Counted from the first letter of the stretch, positions 1-8,568 are shown. The stretch is DNA of 64,000 nucleotides from DATFQI01 sp963831105 (GCA_963831105.1 CAWHOS010000005.1:246438-310437), one strand, 5' to 3'. Translations and numbers: made by a program. Notes: generated from the letters alone by a model not told the origin.

Positions 1-1
1 T

Positions 2-475
2 CGCGGGGGAGGCCGACGGCCGCGCCGACGCCGAGGCCAGGGCGCCGGGGGCGCCGGGGCTGCCGGGGCCGCCGAGGGGGAGGGCGGCTCGGACGCCGAG
101 GACCTCGCGCGCGCGCTGCACGCCATGGGCCCGCGCGCTGTCGTCGTCACGGGCGGCCACCGCGAGCAGGCCACGGACGTCTTCTTCGACGGCGAGTCGC
201 TCGAGCTGATCCCCGGCGAACGCCACGCCGACGGCGCCTCGCACGGATCGGGCTGCACGCACTCGTCGGCGCTCGCCGCACACCTGGCGCTCGGCTTCAG
301 CCCGCTCGAGGCCGCACGCGCGGCGCGCCGGATCGCGGGGGAGGCCGTCGAGCACGGGTTGCGCCAGATCGGCCGGGGAGCCGGCCCGGTCGACGTCTTC
401 GATTTGACCGGAGCCGCGCACCAGCGCGCTTCTGGCGCGCCCGCCCGTTCTCCGGCCGCACGCCGCGTGACATAA
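2..475 (+). CDS. thiD: Hydroxymethylpyrimidine (phosphate) kinase, C-terminal part (ThiD-like)
   Basis: Partial gene whose reading frame is open to the left window edge. The part from about base 95 reads as the C-terminal half of the ribokinase-fold kinase that phosphorylates HMP and HMP-P in thiamine synthesis. It has VVVTGGH, the FDGESLELIPGER segment, and GSGCTHSSALAAHLALG, the anion-hole/catalytic loop of the family. It ends after a short Ala/Pro/Arg-rich tail that is not conserved in the family. The first 30 or so codons are almost pure Gly/Ala/Arg/Glu and look like a low-complexity insertion between beta strands. Family confidence is good; gene boundaries cannot be judged. Confidence 0.75.
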   Translation, partial: RGGGRRPRRRRGQGAGGAGAAGAAEGEGGSDAEDLARALHAMGPRAVVVTGGHREQATDVFFDGESLELIPGERHADGASHGSGCTHSSALAAHLALGFSPLEAARAARRIAGEAVEHGLRQIGRGAGPVDVFDLTGAAHQRASGAPARSPAARRVT

Positions 476-482
476 TCGCCAC

Positions 483-734
483 ATGAAGTTCCTGCGCATG
501 CGCCCGGGGCATGGCGAACAGCTGATCGCCGAGGGCGACGTCGAGGTGGCCGAGGACGAGGAGCGCCTCGTCTCGGAGTTCCGCCGCCAGCTCGACCAGG
601 GCATGTGGGCGGCCGTCCCGGTCCAGACCTCGACGGGCCGGCGCGAGGCCGAGATGGTTCGCGCCTTCGAGGACATCCCGCGCGCCACCGATCGCGTCAT
701 CTTCTTCCCGCGCGCCGCGGGCGGCGCCCGCTGA
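483..734 (+). CDS. Small conserved hypothetical protein
   Basis: 83-residue ORF that begins 7 bases after the ThiD-like stop and runs in the same direction. It is charged in the middle (EVAEDEERLVSEFRRQLDQG) and ends in a short Ala/Gly tail. The FRRQLDQGMWAAVP segment and third-position GC suggest real coding. No signal peptide or membrane segment is visible, and I do not recognise the family. The DQGMWAAVPVQ stretch suggests a small globular protein. It may share a transcript with its neighbours. Confidence 0.55.
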   Translation: MKFLRMRPGHGEQLIAEGDVEVAEDEERLVSEFRRQLDQGMWAAVPVQTSTGRREAEMVRAFEDIPRATDRVIFFPRAAGGAR

Positions 735-753
735 GCTGCCGGGGGCACGCGAA

Positions 754-1383
754 GTGACCGTCGCACTGGCCGCCACAGCGATCGTCGTGATCGCGCTGCT
801 CTGGGAGGTCCTGCACCCGTGGGCCGCCCGCAAGCTGGAGATCCTCCGGGCCAACCGCGCCCGCCGCGCCGACGGCGAGGGCCTCCCGGGCTACGACCCG
901 GGCCGCGAGCGCCGCGCCGAGCAGCGCGCCCGCGAGCTGCTGAAGTCGTGCGTGAACGACGAGGAGTGGGAGATGTACCGCGACCTCGGCTTCATCCGCG
1001 TCTGGGGCGGGGAGTCGGGCGACGAGGCGGTGCTCTCGCGCGATCTGCGCGGCGCCCCGTACGCCTACCTCGTCTATCCGCACCGCCCGATCGTGGCCTA
1101 CCTGCCGCAGACGGGCCGGCTGCTGAACGAGTACTGCGTGGAGTTCCCGGACGAGACGCGGCCCTACGGGTCCAGCCGGCTGCCGGACTCCGACGACGTG
1201 CTGGCCAAGTGGATGGCGCTCAAGGGCGACGAACGGCGCCTGATCACCGAGGCCAACATGCACCTCCCGGGCCGCCAGATCGACCCGAAGATGCTCCAGC
1301 GCGACATCTGGCGGCTGGGCCGCTGGGAGCGCGAGCGGCTGGAGCGCGCCGCGCGCCGCCACGCCGTGGGCCCCGCGGACTAG
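754..1383 (+). CDS. Hypothetical protein with N-terminal membrane anchor
   Basis: 209 residues from a GTG start. Residues 3-20 (VALAATAIVVIALLWEVL) form one hydrophobic helix, followed by a basic stretch (AARKLEILRANRARRA), so the protein is probably anchored with its body in the cytoplasm. The soluble part has no recognised catalytic motif; it is rich in aromatic and charged residues (RDLGFIRVWGG, APYAYLVYPHRPIVAYLP). It starts 19 bases after the upstream small ORF. A member of a lineage-specific family is the most I can say. Confidence 0.6.
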   Translation: MTVALAATAIVVIALLWEVLHPWAARKLEILRANRARRADGEGLPGYDPGRERRAEQRARELLKSCVNDEEWEMYRDLGFIRVWGGESGDEAVLSRDLRGAPYAYLVYPHRPIVAYLPQTGRLLNEYCVEFPDETRPYGSSRLPDSDDVLAKWMALKGDERRLITEANMHLPGRQIDPKMLQRDIWRLGRWERERLERAARRHAVGPAD

Positions 1384-1469
1384 CCGAGGAACACGCTCGC
1401 CGGCCGCAGGCCGCGCTCGCACGCCCGCCGGCCGCGGCCCCAGGCCGCGCCGTCGCTAGGGTCCGCGCC

Positions 1470-3167
1470 ATGAGCGCGACATCCCTCGACTCCAAGCTGG
1501 ATCCCAAGCACAACTCCCGCGCGTTCCTGCAGGGCCCGCACCGCGCCGCGGCACGCGCGCAGCTGAAGGGGATCGGCTTCGACGACGAGGCGCTCGCCAA
1601 GCCGATCATCGGCGTCGCCTCGACCTGGATCGAGACGATGCCCTGCACCTACCACCTGCGCGCCCTGAGCCACCGCGTCAAGGAGGGCATCCGCGCGGCC
1701 GGCGGCACTCCGATGGAGTTCAACACCGTCGCGATCTCCGACGGCATCACGATGGGCACGCCCGGCATGCGCACGAGCCTCGTCAGCCGCGAGGTGATCG
1801 CGGACTCGATCGAGCTCGTCGCCAAGGGCCACTACTTCGACGGCATCGTCGCCCTGAGCGGCTGCGACAAGACGATCCCCGGCACCGTGATGGCGCTCGC
1901 GCGGCTCAACCTGCCCGCCGTGATGCTCTACGGCGGCTCGATCTCGCCCGGCCGCCACGACGGCAAGGAGATCACGATCATGGAGGTCTTCGAGGCGATC
2001 GGCGCGCACGCCTCGGGCAAGATCGACGACGCGGAGCTGAAGGCGATCGAGGAGGCCGCCTCCCCGGGCTTCGGCGCCTGCGGCGGCCAGTTCACCGCCA
2101 ACACGATGGCGATGGCGTTCGAGATGCTCGGCATCTCGCCGATGCGCGACTCCGGCGTGCCCGCCCAGTACGACGCCAAGGAGGACGTCGCCTACCGGAC
2201 CGGGCAGCTGATCATGGACGTGCTCGCCCGCGGCCAGCGCCCGCGCGACATCATCACGCGCGAGTCGCTGGAGAACGCGATCGCCGCCGTGGCGATGAGC
2301 GGCGGCTCCACCAACGGCGTCCTGCACCTGCTCGCCGTCGCCAACGAGGCAGGCATCGAGCTCGACATCGACGACTTCGACCGGATCTCCTCCAAGACCC
2401 CGCTGACCTGCGACCTCAGCCCGGGCGGCCGCTACCTCGCGACCCACCTGCACGAGGCGGGCGGCGTGCCCGTCGTCGCCAACCGCCTGCTCGAGGCCGG
2501 CCTGCTGCACGAGGGCGCGCAGACCGTGACCGGCAAGACGATCGGCGACCTCGCGCGCGCCGCCCAGGAGACGGAGGGCCAGGAGGTCGTGCGCCCGCTG
2601 TCTGACCCGCTCAAGCCCTCGGGCGGCCTCGCGATCCTGCGCGGCAACCTCGCCCCGGAGGGCTGCGTGGTCAAGCTCGCGGGCCACGAGCGCGTGCACC
2701 ACAGCGGGCCCGCGCGCGTCTTCGACGGCGAGGAGGGCGCGATGCTCGCCGTCACCACGGGCCAGATCGAGGAGGGCGACGTGATCGTCATCCGCAACGA
2801 GGGCCCCGCCGGCGGCCCCGGCATGCGCGAGATGCTCGCCGTCACGGGCGCGCTCGTCGGCGCCGGCCTCGGCGACAGCGTCGCGCTGATCACCGACGGG
2901 CGCTTCTCCGGCGCCACGCACGGCTTCATGGTCGGCCACGTCGCCCCCGAGGCCGTCCACGGCGGCCCGATCGCCGCCGTCCAAGAGGGCGACACCGTCA
3001 CGATCGACGTGGAGAGCCGGCGACTGGACGTCGACCTCTCGGACGAGCAGATCGCCGAGCGCGTCGCGGCCTACGAGGCGCCCGACAACGGCGAGTCGGG
3101 CACGGGCGTGCTGGCCAAGTACGCCAAGCTCGTCTCCAGCGCCGCCGAGGGCGCCATCACGCGCTGA
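1470..3167 (+). CDS. ilvD: Dihydroxy-acid dehydratase
   Basis: 565 residues, the usual length for IlvD. The enzyme dehydrates 2,3-dihydroxy-3-methylbutanoate and -pentanoate to the keto acids of valine and isoleucine synthesis and carries an iron-sulfur cluster. Hallmarks are visible: ETMPCTYHLR, LSGCDKTIPGT and FGACGGQFTANTMAMA (the three cluster cysteine regions), GGSTNGVLHLLA, and GPAGGPGMREM near the C terminus. ATG 1470 is chosen because it gives the canonical N terminus; the frame is open far upstream but that part is not conserved. It stands alone, 86 bases after the preceding gene, with its 3' end overlapping the convergent hydrolase gene by 11 bases. Confidence 0.97.
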   Translation: MSATSLDSKLDPKHNSRAFLQGPHRAAARAQLKGIGFDDEALAKPIIGVASTWIETMPCTYHLRALSHRVKEGIRAAGGTPMEFNTVAISDGITMGTPGMRTSLVSREVIADSIELVAKGHYFDGIVALSGCDKTIPGTVMALARLNLPAVMLYGGSISPGRHDGKEITIMEVFEAIGAHASGKIDDAELKAIEEAASPGFGACGGQFTANTMAMAFEMLGISPMRDSGVPAQYDAKEDVAYRTGQLIMDVLARGQRPRDIITRESLENAIAAVAMSGGSTNGVLHLLAVANEAGIELDIDDFDRISSKTPLTCDLSPGGRYLATHLHEAGGVPVVANRLLEAGLLHEGAQTVTGKTIGDLARAAQETEGQEVVRPLSDPLKPSGGLAILRGNLAPEGCVVKLAGHERVHHSGPARVFDGEEGAMLAVTTGQIEEGDVIVIRNEGPAGGPGMREMLAVTGALVGAGLGDSVALITDGRFSGATHGFMVGHVAPEAVHGGPIAAVQEGDTVTIDVESRRLDVDLSDEQIAERVAAYEAPDNGESGTGVLAKYAKLVSSAAEGAITR

Positions 3168-4137
3168 CGCCCTCGACGCCCTCCTCGGGCTCGCGCTCGC
3201 CGCTGACGAAGCCGGCGAGCAGCTCGTTGAAGCGGGCGGGGCGCTCGACCATCGCCAGGTGGCCCGTGTCCTCGAACATCTCCCGCCGCGCGTTGTCGCC
3301 GATCAGCCGCACGTACTCGCGCGCGTCGCCGCGCGGGACGAGCATGTCGTTGCGGCCCCAGACGATCAGCGTCGGCACCTCGATCCCCGAGAGCTTGTCG
3401 CGGAAGCCGTAGGAGACCAGCGCCTCCATCGCGGGCACGAAGCCGCGGGTGCCGGCGCCGCGCGTGAGCTCGTAGGTGAGGGCGGGGGAGAGCCGCTCGG
3501 GATAGCGCACGATCAGCTGCAGGCCGATCCGCCGGGCACGCGGGCGGGTGACCACCGAGTGCCCGCGCGCGCCGACCCACGTGGCGCCGGCGGCCCACAC
3601 GCGCGCGCCGACCAGCAGCGGCGCCCGCCGGTACTCCTCGATCGAGAGCCCGGCGGCGCTCACGAGCACGAGCTTCTCCACCATCGTGGAGAACGACAGC
3701 GCCAGCTCGGCGGCCACGAAGCCGCCCATCGAGTTGCCGACCACGGCCGCGGACTCCACGCCGAGCTGCCCCAACAGGCCGTCGAGGATCCGGGCGTAGC
3801 CCTGGATCGAGATCTTCTCGCGCGGCATCGGCGACTCGCCGAACCCGGGCAGGTCGGGCGCGATCACGCGGTGGGAGTCCATGAACGGCGGGATGTTGAG
3901 CAGCCAGTTCTGCCACGTCCCGGACAGCCCGTGCACGAACACCAGCACCGGCTTGCCGGCGCCGCCGGTGTCGACGACGTTGACCTCGCGGCCCTCGACG
4001 ACGAGCTGCTTCGTCAGCGCCGGCCAGTCGATCGACATCCACGTGGCGTCGTCGCCGTCGGCGTAGGTGTCGTCGGGCCCGGAGCGCAGCAGGCCGTTCT
4101 CGATCGCCCCCTGCAGCTGCTGACGCCTCGTCGGCAC
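3157..4137 (-). CDS. Alpha/beta-hydrolase fold protein
   Basis: 326 residues from GTG 4137, or 293 from ATG 4038. The classic alpha/beta-hydrolase order is visible: oxyanion region FVHGLSGTWQNW, nucleophile elbow VVGNSMGGFVA (Ser), acid strand PTLIVWGRNDMLVP (Asp) and GHLAMVERP (catalytic His). The cap region between elbow and acid contains arginine-rich helices. The 33 residues upstream of ATG 4038 (for example SGPDDTYADGDDATW) look protein-like, so the longer start is preferred; neither start has a good Shine-Dalgarno. The divergent HAD gene begins only 27 bases away. Substrate is unknown; esterase, lipase or haloperoxidase-like roles are all possible. Confidence 0.85.
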   Translation of the reverse strand: MPTRRQQLQGAIENGLLRSGPDDTYADGDDATWMSIDWPALTKQLVVEGREVNVVDTGGAGKPVLVFVHGLSGTWQNWLLNIPPFMDSHRVIAPDLPGFGESPMPREKISIQGYARILDGLLGQLGVESAAVVGNSMGGFVAAELALSFSTMVEKLVLVSAAGLSIEEYRRAPLLVGARVWAAGATWVGARGHSVVTRPRARRIGLQLIVRYPERLSPALTYELTRGAGTRGFVPAMEALVSYGFRDKLSGIEVPTLIVWGRNDMLVPRGDAREYVRLIGDNARREMFEDTGHLAMVERPARFNELLAGFVSGEREPEEGVEGVSA

Positions 4138-4164
4138 GGCGCGGACTACCGTATCAACGCGCCT

Positions 4165-4725
4165 GTGCGGATCGCGATCGACATCGACTCCACGCTCCAC
4201 CACTACTGGGACCAGTTCGAGGCCGCGGCCAAGCGCCGTTTCGGCGTCGAGCTCCCGTACGCCGAGCAGCTCTGGCACATCGACCGCCTGCGGCCCGAGC
4301 AGGTCCGCGCCTGCGTGGAGGAGACCCACAGCGACGAGCAGATCCTCGCCGCCGAGCCCTACCCCGGCGCCGTCGAGACCGTGCGGGCGTGGAAGGAGGC
4401 CGGCCACTTCATCCACATCACCTCGCACCGCCACGCGCAGGCGCACGACGCGACCACCCGCTGGCTGGAGCGCATCGGCCTGCCCTACGACGAGCTCTAC
4501 TGCTCCGACGACAAGGTCAGCCACTGCCGCGCGATCGGGATCGACCTGCTGATCGACGACTCGCCGGTCAACCTCGAGGCCGCCGTCGACGCGGGCTTGC
4601 GGGTGGCGACGCTCGAGCACCCCTGGAACCGCGACATCTGTGAGGAGGAGGACATCGTCTGCGCGCCCGACTGGCCCTCCCTGGCCCGCGCGCTCGAGCC
4701 GCTGCTGCAGGGGGCGCCGCGATGA
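4165..4725 (+). CDS. HAD-superfamily hydrolase, 5'-nucleotidase-like
   Basis: 186 residues from a GTG start that places the HAD motif I at the N terminus: RIAIDIDSTLHHYW (nucleophile Asp of DxD). Motif II is the ITSHRH region, and the C-terminal IDDSPVNLEAA carries the metal-binding acids. This pattern resembles 5'(3')-deoxyribonucleotidase-like HAD phosphatases. It is the first gene of an operon: its stop overlaps the start of the acyltransferase (ATGA at 4722-4725), which is in turn coupled to the epimerase gene. The partner genes suggest a link to lipid or envelope metabolism, but the substrate cannot be read from the sequence. Confidence 0.85.
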   Translation: MRIAIDIDSTLHHYWDQFEAAAKRRFGVELPYAEQLWHIDRLRPEQVRACVEETHSDEQILAAEPYPGAVETVRAWKEAGHFIHITSHRHAQAHDATTRWLERIGLPYDELYCSDDKVSHCRAIGIDLLIDDSPVNLEAAVDAGLRVATLEHPWNRDICEEEDIVCAPDWPSLARALEPLLQGAPR

Positions 4726-5579
4726 GCGCCCGCAAGGAGCTCCCGGCGCCGAGCGACGAGCTGCGGTCCTACCTGCCGGCGATCGAGCCCGACCGCCAGG
4801 TCACCGACTGGGGCCGCTCGGAGCGGATCGAGGGCCTGATGGACCGCACGGTCTACGACTGGCTCTACCACTACTGGTTCCGCTGCGAGGTCGAGGGCAT
4901 CGAGAACGTGCCCGCCACCGGCGGCGCGCTGCTGGTCTCCAACCACTCGGGCGCGCTGCCGCCCGACGCCGCGATGATCCTCAAGGCGATCAAGGAGGAG
5001 CACTCCCGCCCGCGGCCGCTGCACCTCACCGTCGAGCACTTCTTCAAGGGCTATCCCGGCTTCAGCATGCTCGTGGCCAAGATCGGCGGCGTGCCCGCCC
5101 ACCCGGCCAACGTGCACCGCCTGCTGCACGACGAGGAGCAGCTCGTGCTCGTCTTCCCCGAGGGCCGCAAGGGCACCGAGAAGCTCTACAAGGACCGCTA
5201 CAAGCTGCGCCGCTTCGGCCGCGGCGGCTTCGTCGAGGCCGCGATGCGCGCGCGGACGCCGATCGTGCCCGTCGCCGTGGTCGGGGCGGAGGAGGCGATG
5301 CCGATCTTCGCCCACGTCAACGTGCTGCAGCGCCTCACCGGGCTGCTGTACTTCCCGATCACGCCGACCTTCCCGCACCTCGGGCTGGCCGGCTTCGTCG
5401 GCTACCTGCCCGCCAAGTTCAAGATCCGCTTCCTGGAGCCCATCCCGACCGACCAATGGGGCGAGGAGCCGTGGCAGGACCGCGGCCTCGTGCAGACGGT
5501 CGCCGACGAGATCCGCGGCCGCATCCAGGAGGAGCTGATCGACATGCTCGCCCACCGCCGCTCGGTCTGGTTCGGATGA
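4722..5579 (+). CDS. 1-acyl-glycerol-3-phosphate acyltransferase family protein (PlsC-like)
   Basis: 285 residues. The acyltransferase motif I is NHSGALPPD (about residues 74-82; a NHx4D variant with one extra spacer residue) and the phosphate-binding motif is FPEGRKG (145-151). The region PIVPVAVVGAEEAMPIF matches the late conserved block of the family. It is expected to transfer acyl groups from acyl-CoA or acyl-ACP to a glycerophospholipid precursor at the membrane face. It is translationally coupled to both neighbours (ATGA overlaps at each end). The extended N terminus and the NHSG type resemble actinobacterial diacylglycerol/phospholipid acyltransferases more than E. coli PlsC. Confidence 0.9.
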   Translation: MSARKELPAPSDELRSYLPAIEPDRQVTDWGRSERIEGLMDRTVYDWLYHYWFRCEVEGIENVPATGGALLVSNHSGALPPDAAMILKAIKEEHSRPRPLHLTVEHFFKGYPGFSMLVAKIGGVPAHPANVHRLLHDEEQLVLVFPEGRKGTEKLYKDRYKLRRFGRGGFVEAAMRARTPIVPVAVVGAEEAMPIFAHVNVLQRLTGLLYFPITPTFPHLGLAGFVGYLPAKFKIRFLEPIPTDQWGEEPWQDRGLVQTVADEIRGRIQEELIDMLAHRRSVWFG

Positions 5580-6643
5580 GCAGGATCCTCGTCACCGGCG
5601 TGTCGTCCTTCTGGGGCGGCAAGCTCGCCCAGGCGCTCGAGCGCGACGAGCGCGTCGAGACGATCATCGGCGTCAGCCCGGAGGACCCGACGCTCGAGCT
5701 CGAGCGCACGGAGTTCGTGCGCGTCGGCACCCAGCACGCGCTGCTGCGCCGGATCGTGCAGGCGGCCGAGATCGACACGGTGATCGACTCGCGGCTCGTC
5801 GTGGACTCGATCCATGCCTCGCCGCGCGACGCGCACGAGATCAACGTGATCGGGACGATGAACATCCTCGCCGCCTGCGGCGGGCCGGACTCGCCCGTGC
5901 GCAAGGTCGTCTTCAAGTCCTCCGCGCACTACTACGGCTGCGAGCGCGACGACCCGGCGTTCTTCACGGAGGCGATGCAGCGCCCGCACCCGCCGCGCAC
6001 ACGCCTGGAGTCCGACATCGTCGAGGCCGAGAACGCCGTCCAAGGCTTCGCCGGGCGCAACAAGGACGTCACGGTCACCGTCCTGCGCTTCGCCAACGGG
6101 CTCGGGCCGGATCTGCGCACGTCGCACCGCGACCTGCTCTCGCTGCCCGCGATCCCCTGCATCCTCGGCTTCGACCCGCGCTACCAGTTCGTCCACGAGG
6201 ACGACATCGTCGGCGTGCTCGAGCACGCGGTGAGCCACGACCTGCCCGGCACCTACAACGTCGCCGGCGACGGCGTGCTGGTGCTCTCGGAGGTCGCGAG
6301 CCTGCTCGGCCGCCCGCTGGCGCCGGTCCTGCCGCCGTGGGGGACGGGCCTCGCGACGAGCGCGCTGCGGGCCGCCGGCCTGCGCATCCCGGAGGAGATG
6401 GCCCAGCAGCTGCGTTTCGGGCGCGCGCTGGACAACCGCAAGCTCAAGGCGGCCGGCTTCAGCCTGCGCTACACGACGCGCGAGGCCGTGACGAAGTTCG
6501 CCGAGGACCTGCGGGTGCGGGCCCTGCGGCAGGACGGCAGCGCGCCATACCGCTACGAGCGCGAGGTCGAGGAGTTCCTGCGCTACAGCCCCAGCGTGAG
6601 GCGCCGGAACGAGCAGGTTCCGGGCGGCAAGTCAGGAAGCTGA
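5576..6643 (+). CDS. NAD-dependent epimerase/dehydratase family protein (extended SDR)
   Basis: 355 residues. The N terminus has a Rossmann-type loop, ILVTGVSSFWGGKLA, a looser form of the extended-SDR GxxGxxG. VVFKSSAHYYGCERDD supplies the Ser/Tyr region, but the usual YxxxK is not obvious: after it comes RTRLESDIVEAE, where R-x(3)-E replaces the canonical tyrosine/lysine. FVHEDDIVGVLEHAV matches the later conserved block. It closes the HAD-acyltransferase-epimerase operon, starting inside the acyltransferase stop codon. The atypical catalytic centre suggests a binding or altered role, as in actinobacterial SDRs linked to lipid modification. Confidence 0.85.
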   Translation: MSRILVTGVSSFWGGKLAQALERDERVETIIGVSPEDPTLELERTEFVRVGTQHALLRRIVQAAEIDTVIDSRLVVDSIHASPRDAHEINVIGTMNILAACGGPDSPVRKVVFKSSAHYYGCERDDPAFFTEAMQRPHPPRTRLESDIVEAENAVQGFAGRNKDVTVTVLRFANGLGPDLRTSHRDLLSLPAIPCILGFDPRYQFVHEDDIVGVLEHAVSHDLPGTYNVAGDGVLVLSEVASLLGRPLAPVLPPWGTGLATSALRAAGLRIPEEMAQQLRFGRALDNRKLKAAGFSLRYTTREAVTKFAEDLRVRALRQDGSAPYRYEREVEEFLRYSPSVRRRNEQVPGGKSGS

Positions 6644-6682
6644 CCTGCCAGATCGGTTGCAGGTATTCCTGAGGGCAGGAAT
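6643..6682. promoter_or_regulatory. Two back-to-back hairpins after the epimerase gene
   Basis: Two inverted repeats follow each other with no gap: ACCTGC/GCAGGT (6643-6648 and 6659-6664, 10-base loop), then ATTCCTG/CAGGAAT (6665-6671 and 6676-6682, 4-base loop). They lie between the epimerase stop and the L,D-transpeptidase start. There is no T-tract, so they may be a terminator of the non-T type, an mRNA-stability structure or operators. The second arm pair is relatively AT-rich for this genome. Confidence 0.5.
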
Positions 6683-6710
6683 CCGTGCGTACAGTAAGAC
6701 GCCGCTCCCC

Positions 6711-7754
6711 ATGCATCGCCGCTCCCTCGCCCTCATCGCCATCCTCGTCGTCGCGCTGCTCGCCGGAGCGGGCGGCGTCTACGCGTACGACCAGGGCAAG
6801 GAAGGGCAGATCGCCGAGGGCATCAAGGTCAACGGCGTCGACGTCGGCGGCCTGACCGCCTCGCAGGCGCGCACGAAGCTGCGCGCCGCGCTGCTGGATC
6901 CGCTCAACCGCCCGGTCACCGCCCGTTACGAGGGCAAGCGCTACAAGCTGACGCCCACGCAGGCGCAGATCGGCGTCGACATCGACGGCTCGGTGCAGCG
7001 CGCCCTGACCCGCTCGCGCGAGGGCGACGTCCTCAGCCGCACCTGGCGCGAGGTGCGCGGCAAGCCGATCCTCACCGACCTCGACGCGAAGGTCTCCTAC
7101 TCCAAGGCGGCGATCCGCCGCCTCGCCAAGCGCATCGAGCGCGACCTGGCGATCGAGCCCGTCAGCGCCGCTGTCGACCTCGAGCACGGCAGCGTCGCCC
7201 CCAAGCCGTCCAAGGACGGGCGCGCGGTTCGCGCCGCCCGCCTGCGCCGCGACCTCGAGCGCGAGCTGCTGGACTCCGGCAACCGCCGCCTGGTGCGCGT
7301 GCGCACCAGCGTGGTGGAGCCCGAGGTCTCCACGGAGGACCTCGCGAAGAAGTATCCGGCGATCGTGGTCGTCAACCGCGGCGCGTTCAAGCTGACGCTC
7401 TACAAGAACCTCAAGCTCGCGAAGACCTACGGTGTCGCGATCGGCCAGGTCGGCCTGGAGACGCCCGCGGGGCTCTACCACATCCAGAACAAGGCGGTGA
7501 ACCCCGCCTGGACGATGCCGAACTCCGACTGGGTGGCGCCCAAGGACCGCGGCAAGGTGGTCCCTGGCGGCACGGCCGAGAACCCGCTGAAGGCCCGCTG
7601 GCTGGGCATCTTCGACGGGGCCGGGATCCACGGCACCGACGCGGAGAGCTCGATCGGCACGGCGGCATCCCACGGCTGCGTGCGGATGCGCATCCCGGAC
7701 GTGATCGACCTCTACGACCAGGTCCCGGTCGGCGCGCCGATCTACATCGCCTAG
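6711..7754 (+). CDS. L,D-transpeptidase with peptidoglycan-binding domain
   Basis: 347 residues from ATG 6711, which puts the signal anchor (RSLALIAILVVALLAGAGGVYAY) at the N terminus. A central region (about 35-215) resembles the VanW-associated peptidoglycan-binding domain (IAEGIKVNGVDVGGLTASQA). The YkuD catalytic domain follows, with PAIVVVNRGAFKLTLYKN and the signature HGTD...SHGCVRM at about 307-326 (catalytic Cys 323). The enzyme is expected to act outside the membrane, forming 3-3 peptidoglycan cross-links or attaching proteins. It is a single gene; the stop overlaps the convergent small gene. Confidence 0.93.
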   Translation: MHRRSLALIAILVVALLAGAGGVYAYDQGKEGQIAEGIKVNGVDVGGLTASQARTKLRAALLDPLNRPVTARYEGKRYKLTPTQAQIGVDIDGSVQRALTRSREGDVLSRTWREVRGKPILTDLDAKVSYSKAAIRRLAKRIERDLAIEPVSAAVDLEHGSVAPKPSKDGRAVRAARLRRDLERELLDSGNRRLVRVRTSVVEPEVSTEDLAKKYPAIVVVNRGAFKLTLYKNLKLAKTYGVAIGQVGLETPAGLYHIQNKAVNPAWTMPNSDWVAPKDRGKVVPGGTAENPLKARWLGIFDGAGIHGTDAESSIGTAASHGCVRMRIPDVIDLYDQVPVGAPIYIA

Positions 7755-8035
7755 CCCGGCGCCCCGGCAGAAATCTCCCCCACCGGGACCTCCTCCCAAC
7801 CCCCCTCCAGCAGGGAGGCATGGTGCTCGCCGTGGCGAAGTACCAGCGTGCCGATGTACACGCCCTTCTCCCGCTTGCGCATGACGGCGTACCACATGGT
7901 GCTCGCGTCACGCGTGCCCTGGATCCGGTGCCAGGGCAGCTTGGGCTGCTCGTCGGGCGCGATCACGCCGGCCTCCACGAGCTGGCGATTGGTGGCGATC
8001 TGACCCGTGGACGTGTCGATGAAGAACGTGGCCAT
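7751..8035 (-). CDS. Small hypothetical protein
   Basis: 94 residues from ATG 8035. Sequence features are a short ATFFIDTSTGQIATN start, a central LPWHRIQGTRDASTMWYAVMRKRE and a hydrophobic LLEGGWEEVPVG near the end. It looks like a real globular protein, with beta-rich strands and two Trp in conserved-looking contexts, but I do not recognise the family. Its stop overlaps the L,D-transpeptidase stop. Its 5' end overlaps the most upstream possible start of the XerC-like ORF by 29 bases, so that ORF may begin later. Confidence 0.6.
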   Translation of the reverse strand: MATFFIDTSTGQIATNRQLVEAGVIAPDEQPKLPWHRIQGTRDASTMWYAVMRKREKGVYIGTLVLRHGEHHASLLEGGWEEVPVGEISAGAPG

Positions 8036-8555
8036 CGGCTCCGATGCTAGCCCCGCGCGCCGGCGCCCCGGCTCCGCGCGGGCGTTCTCGCGCGTGCTCG
8101 TCGAATACGGCGAGCTGCGCGCCGATCCCTCGGAGGTGCTGGATGACCACGAGGTGGCGCGGCTGCTGGACCGGATCCCCGTCACGACGCCGCTGGAGCT
8201 CCGCGACCGCGCCATGTTCGAGCTCGCCTGCAGCCGCGGCCTGCGCGCGGAGGAGCTCGTCAAGCTCGACCTCGGAGCCCTCGAGCTCGACCCCGGGGAG
8301 CCCGCCATGCGCGCCGTGACCCGCTACCTCCAGCACGGCCGCGGGGCGCTCGCCCGCGACCTGCGCGTGCCGGCGCTGTTCCTGTCCAAGACGGGCCGGC
8401 GGCTCTCGAGCTCCGACATCCGGCGCCGCCTTCGGGTCTGGGCGCGCTATGCCGCGATGTCGAACCGCGGTTCCATGTCCACCCCCCGGCTCTACACTCG
8501 GGTAGAGTCAGCGCGCCTACGGGCCGCGTACGAACGCAGTCACCCACGGGCCTAG
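8007..8555 (+). pseudogene. XerC-like tyrosine recombinase relic with internal deletion
   Basis: ORF of up to 182 residues (GTG 8094 is an alternative start). RDRAMFELACSRGLRAEELVKLDL matches box I of Xer recombinases, including the catalytic Arg, and LFLSKTGRRLSSSDIRRRLRVWARYA matches the segment before box II. The normal HxLRH and HxxxxH region is missing. The sequence jumps via a short unrelated MSNRGSMSTPR to LYTRVESARLRAAYERSHPRA, the canonical XerC C terminus with the nucleophilic Tyr. The N-terminal SAM-like domain is also absent. Catalysis is unlikely. Its place directly before a WhiG-type sigma gene matches the actinobacterial xerC-whiG neighbourhood, so it is probably a vertically inherited relic, not a mobile integrase. 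Confidence 0.75.
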
Positions 8556-8568
8556 GCGGAGGCTGACA

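Noticed and set aside
1380..2984. A 534-residue minus-strand frame across ilvD
   Set aside because: Same artefact: low-complexity composition, opposite to a gene with unmistakable IlvD motifs.
8007..8555. Mobile-element integrase
   Set aside because: Lacks catalytic residues, has no attachment repeats, and its position before the WhiG-type gene fits an old vertically inherited xerC locus.
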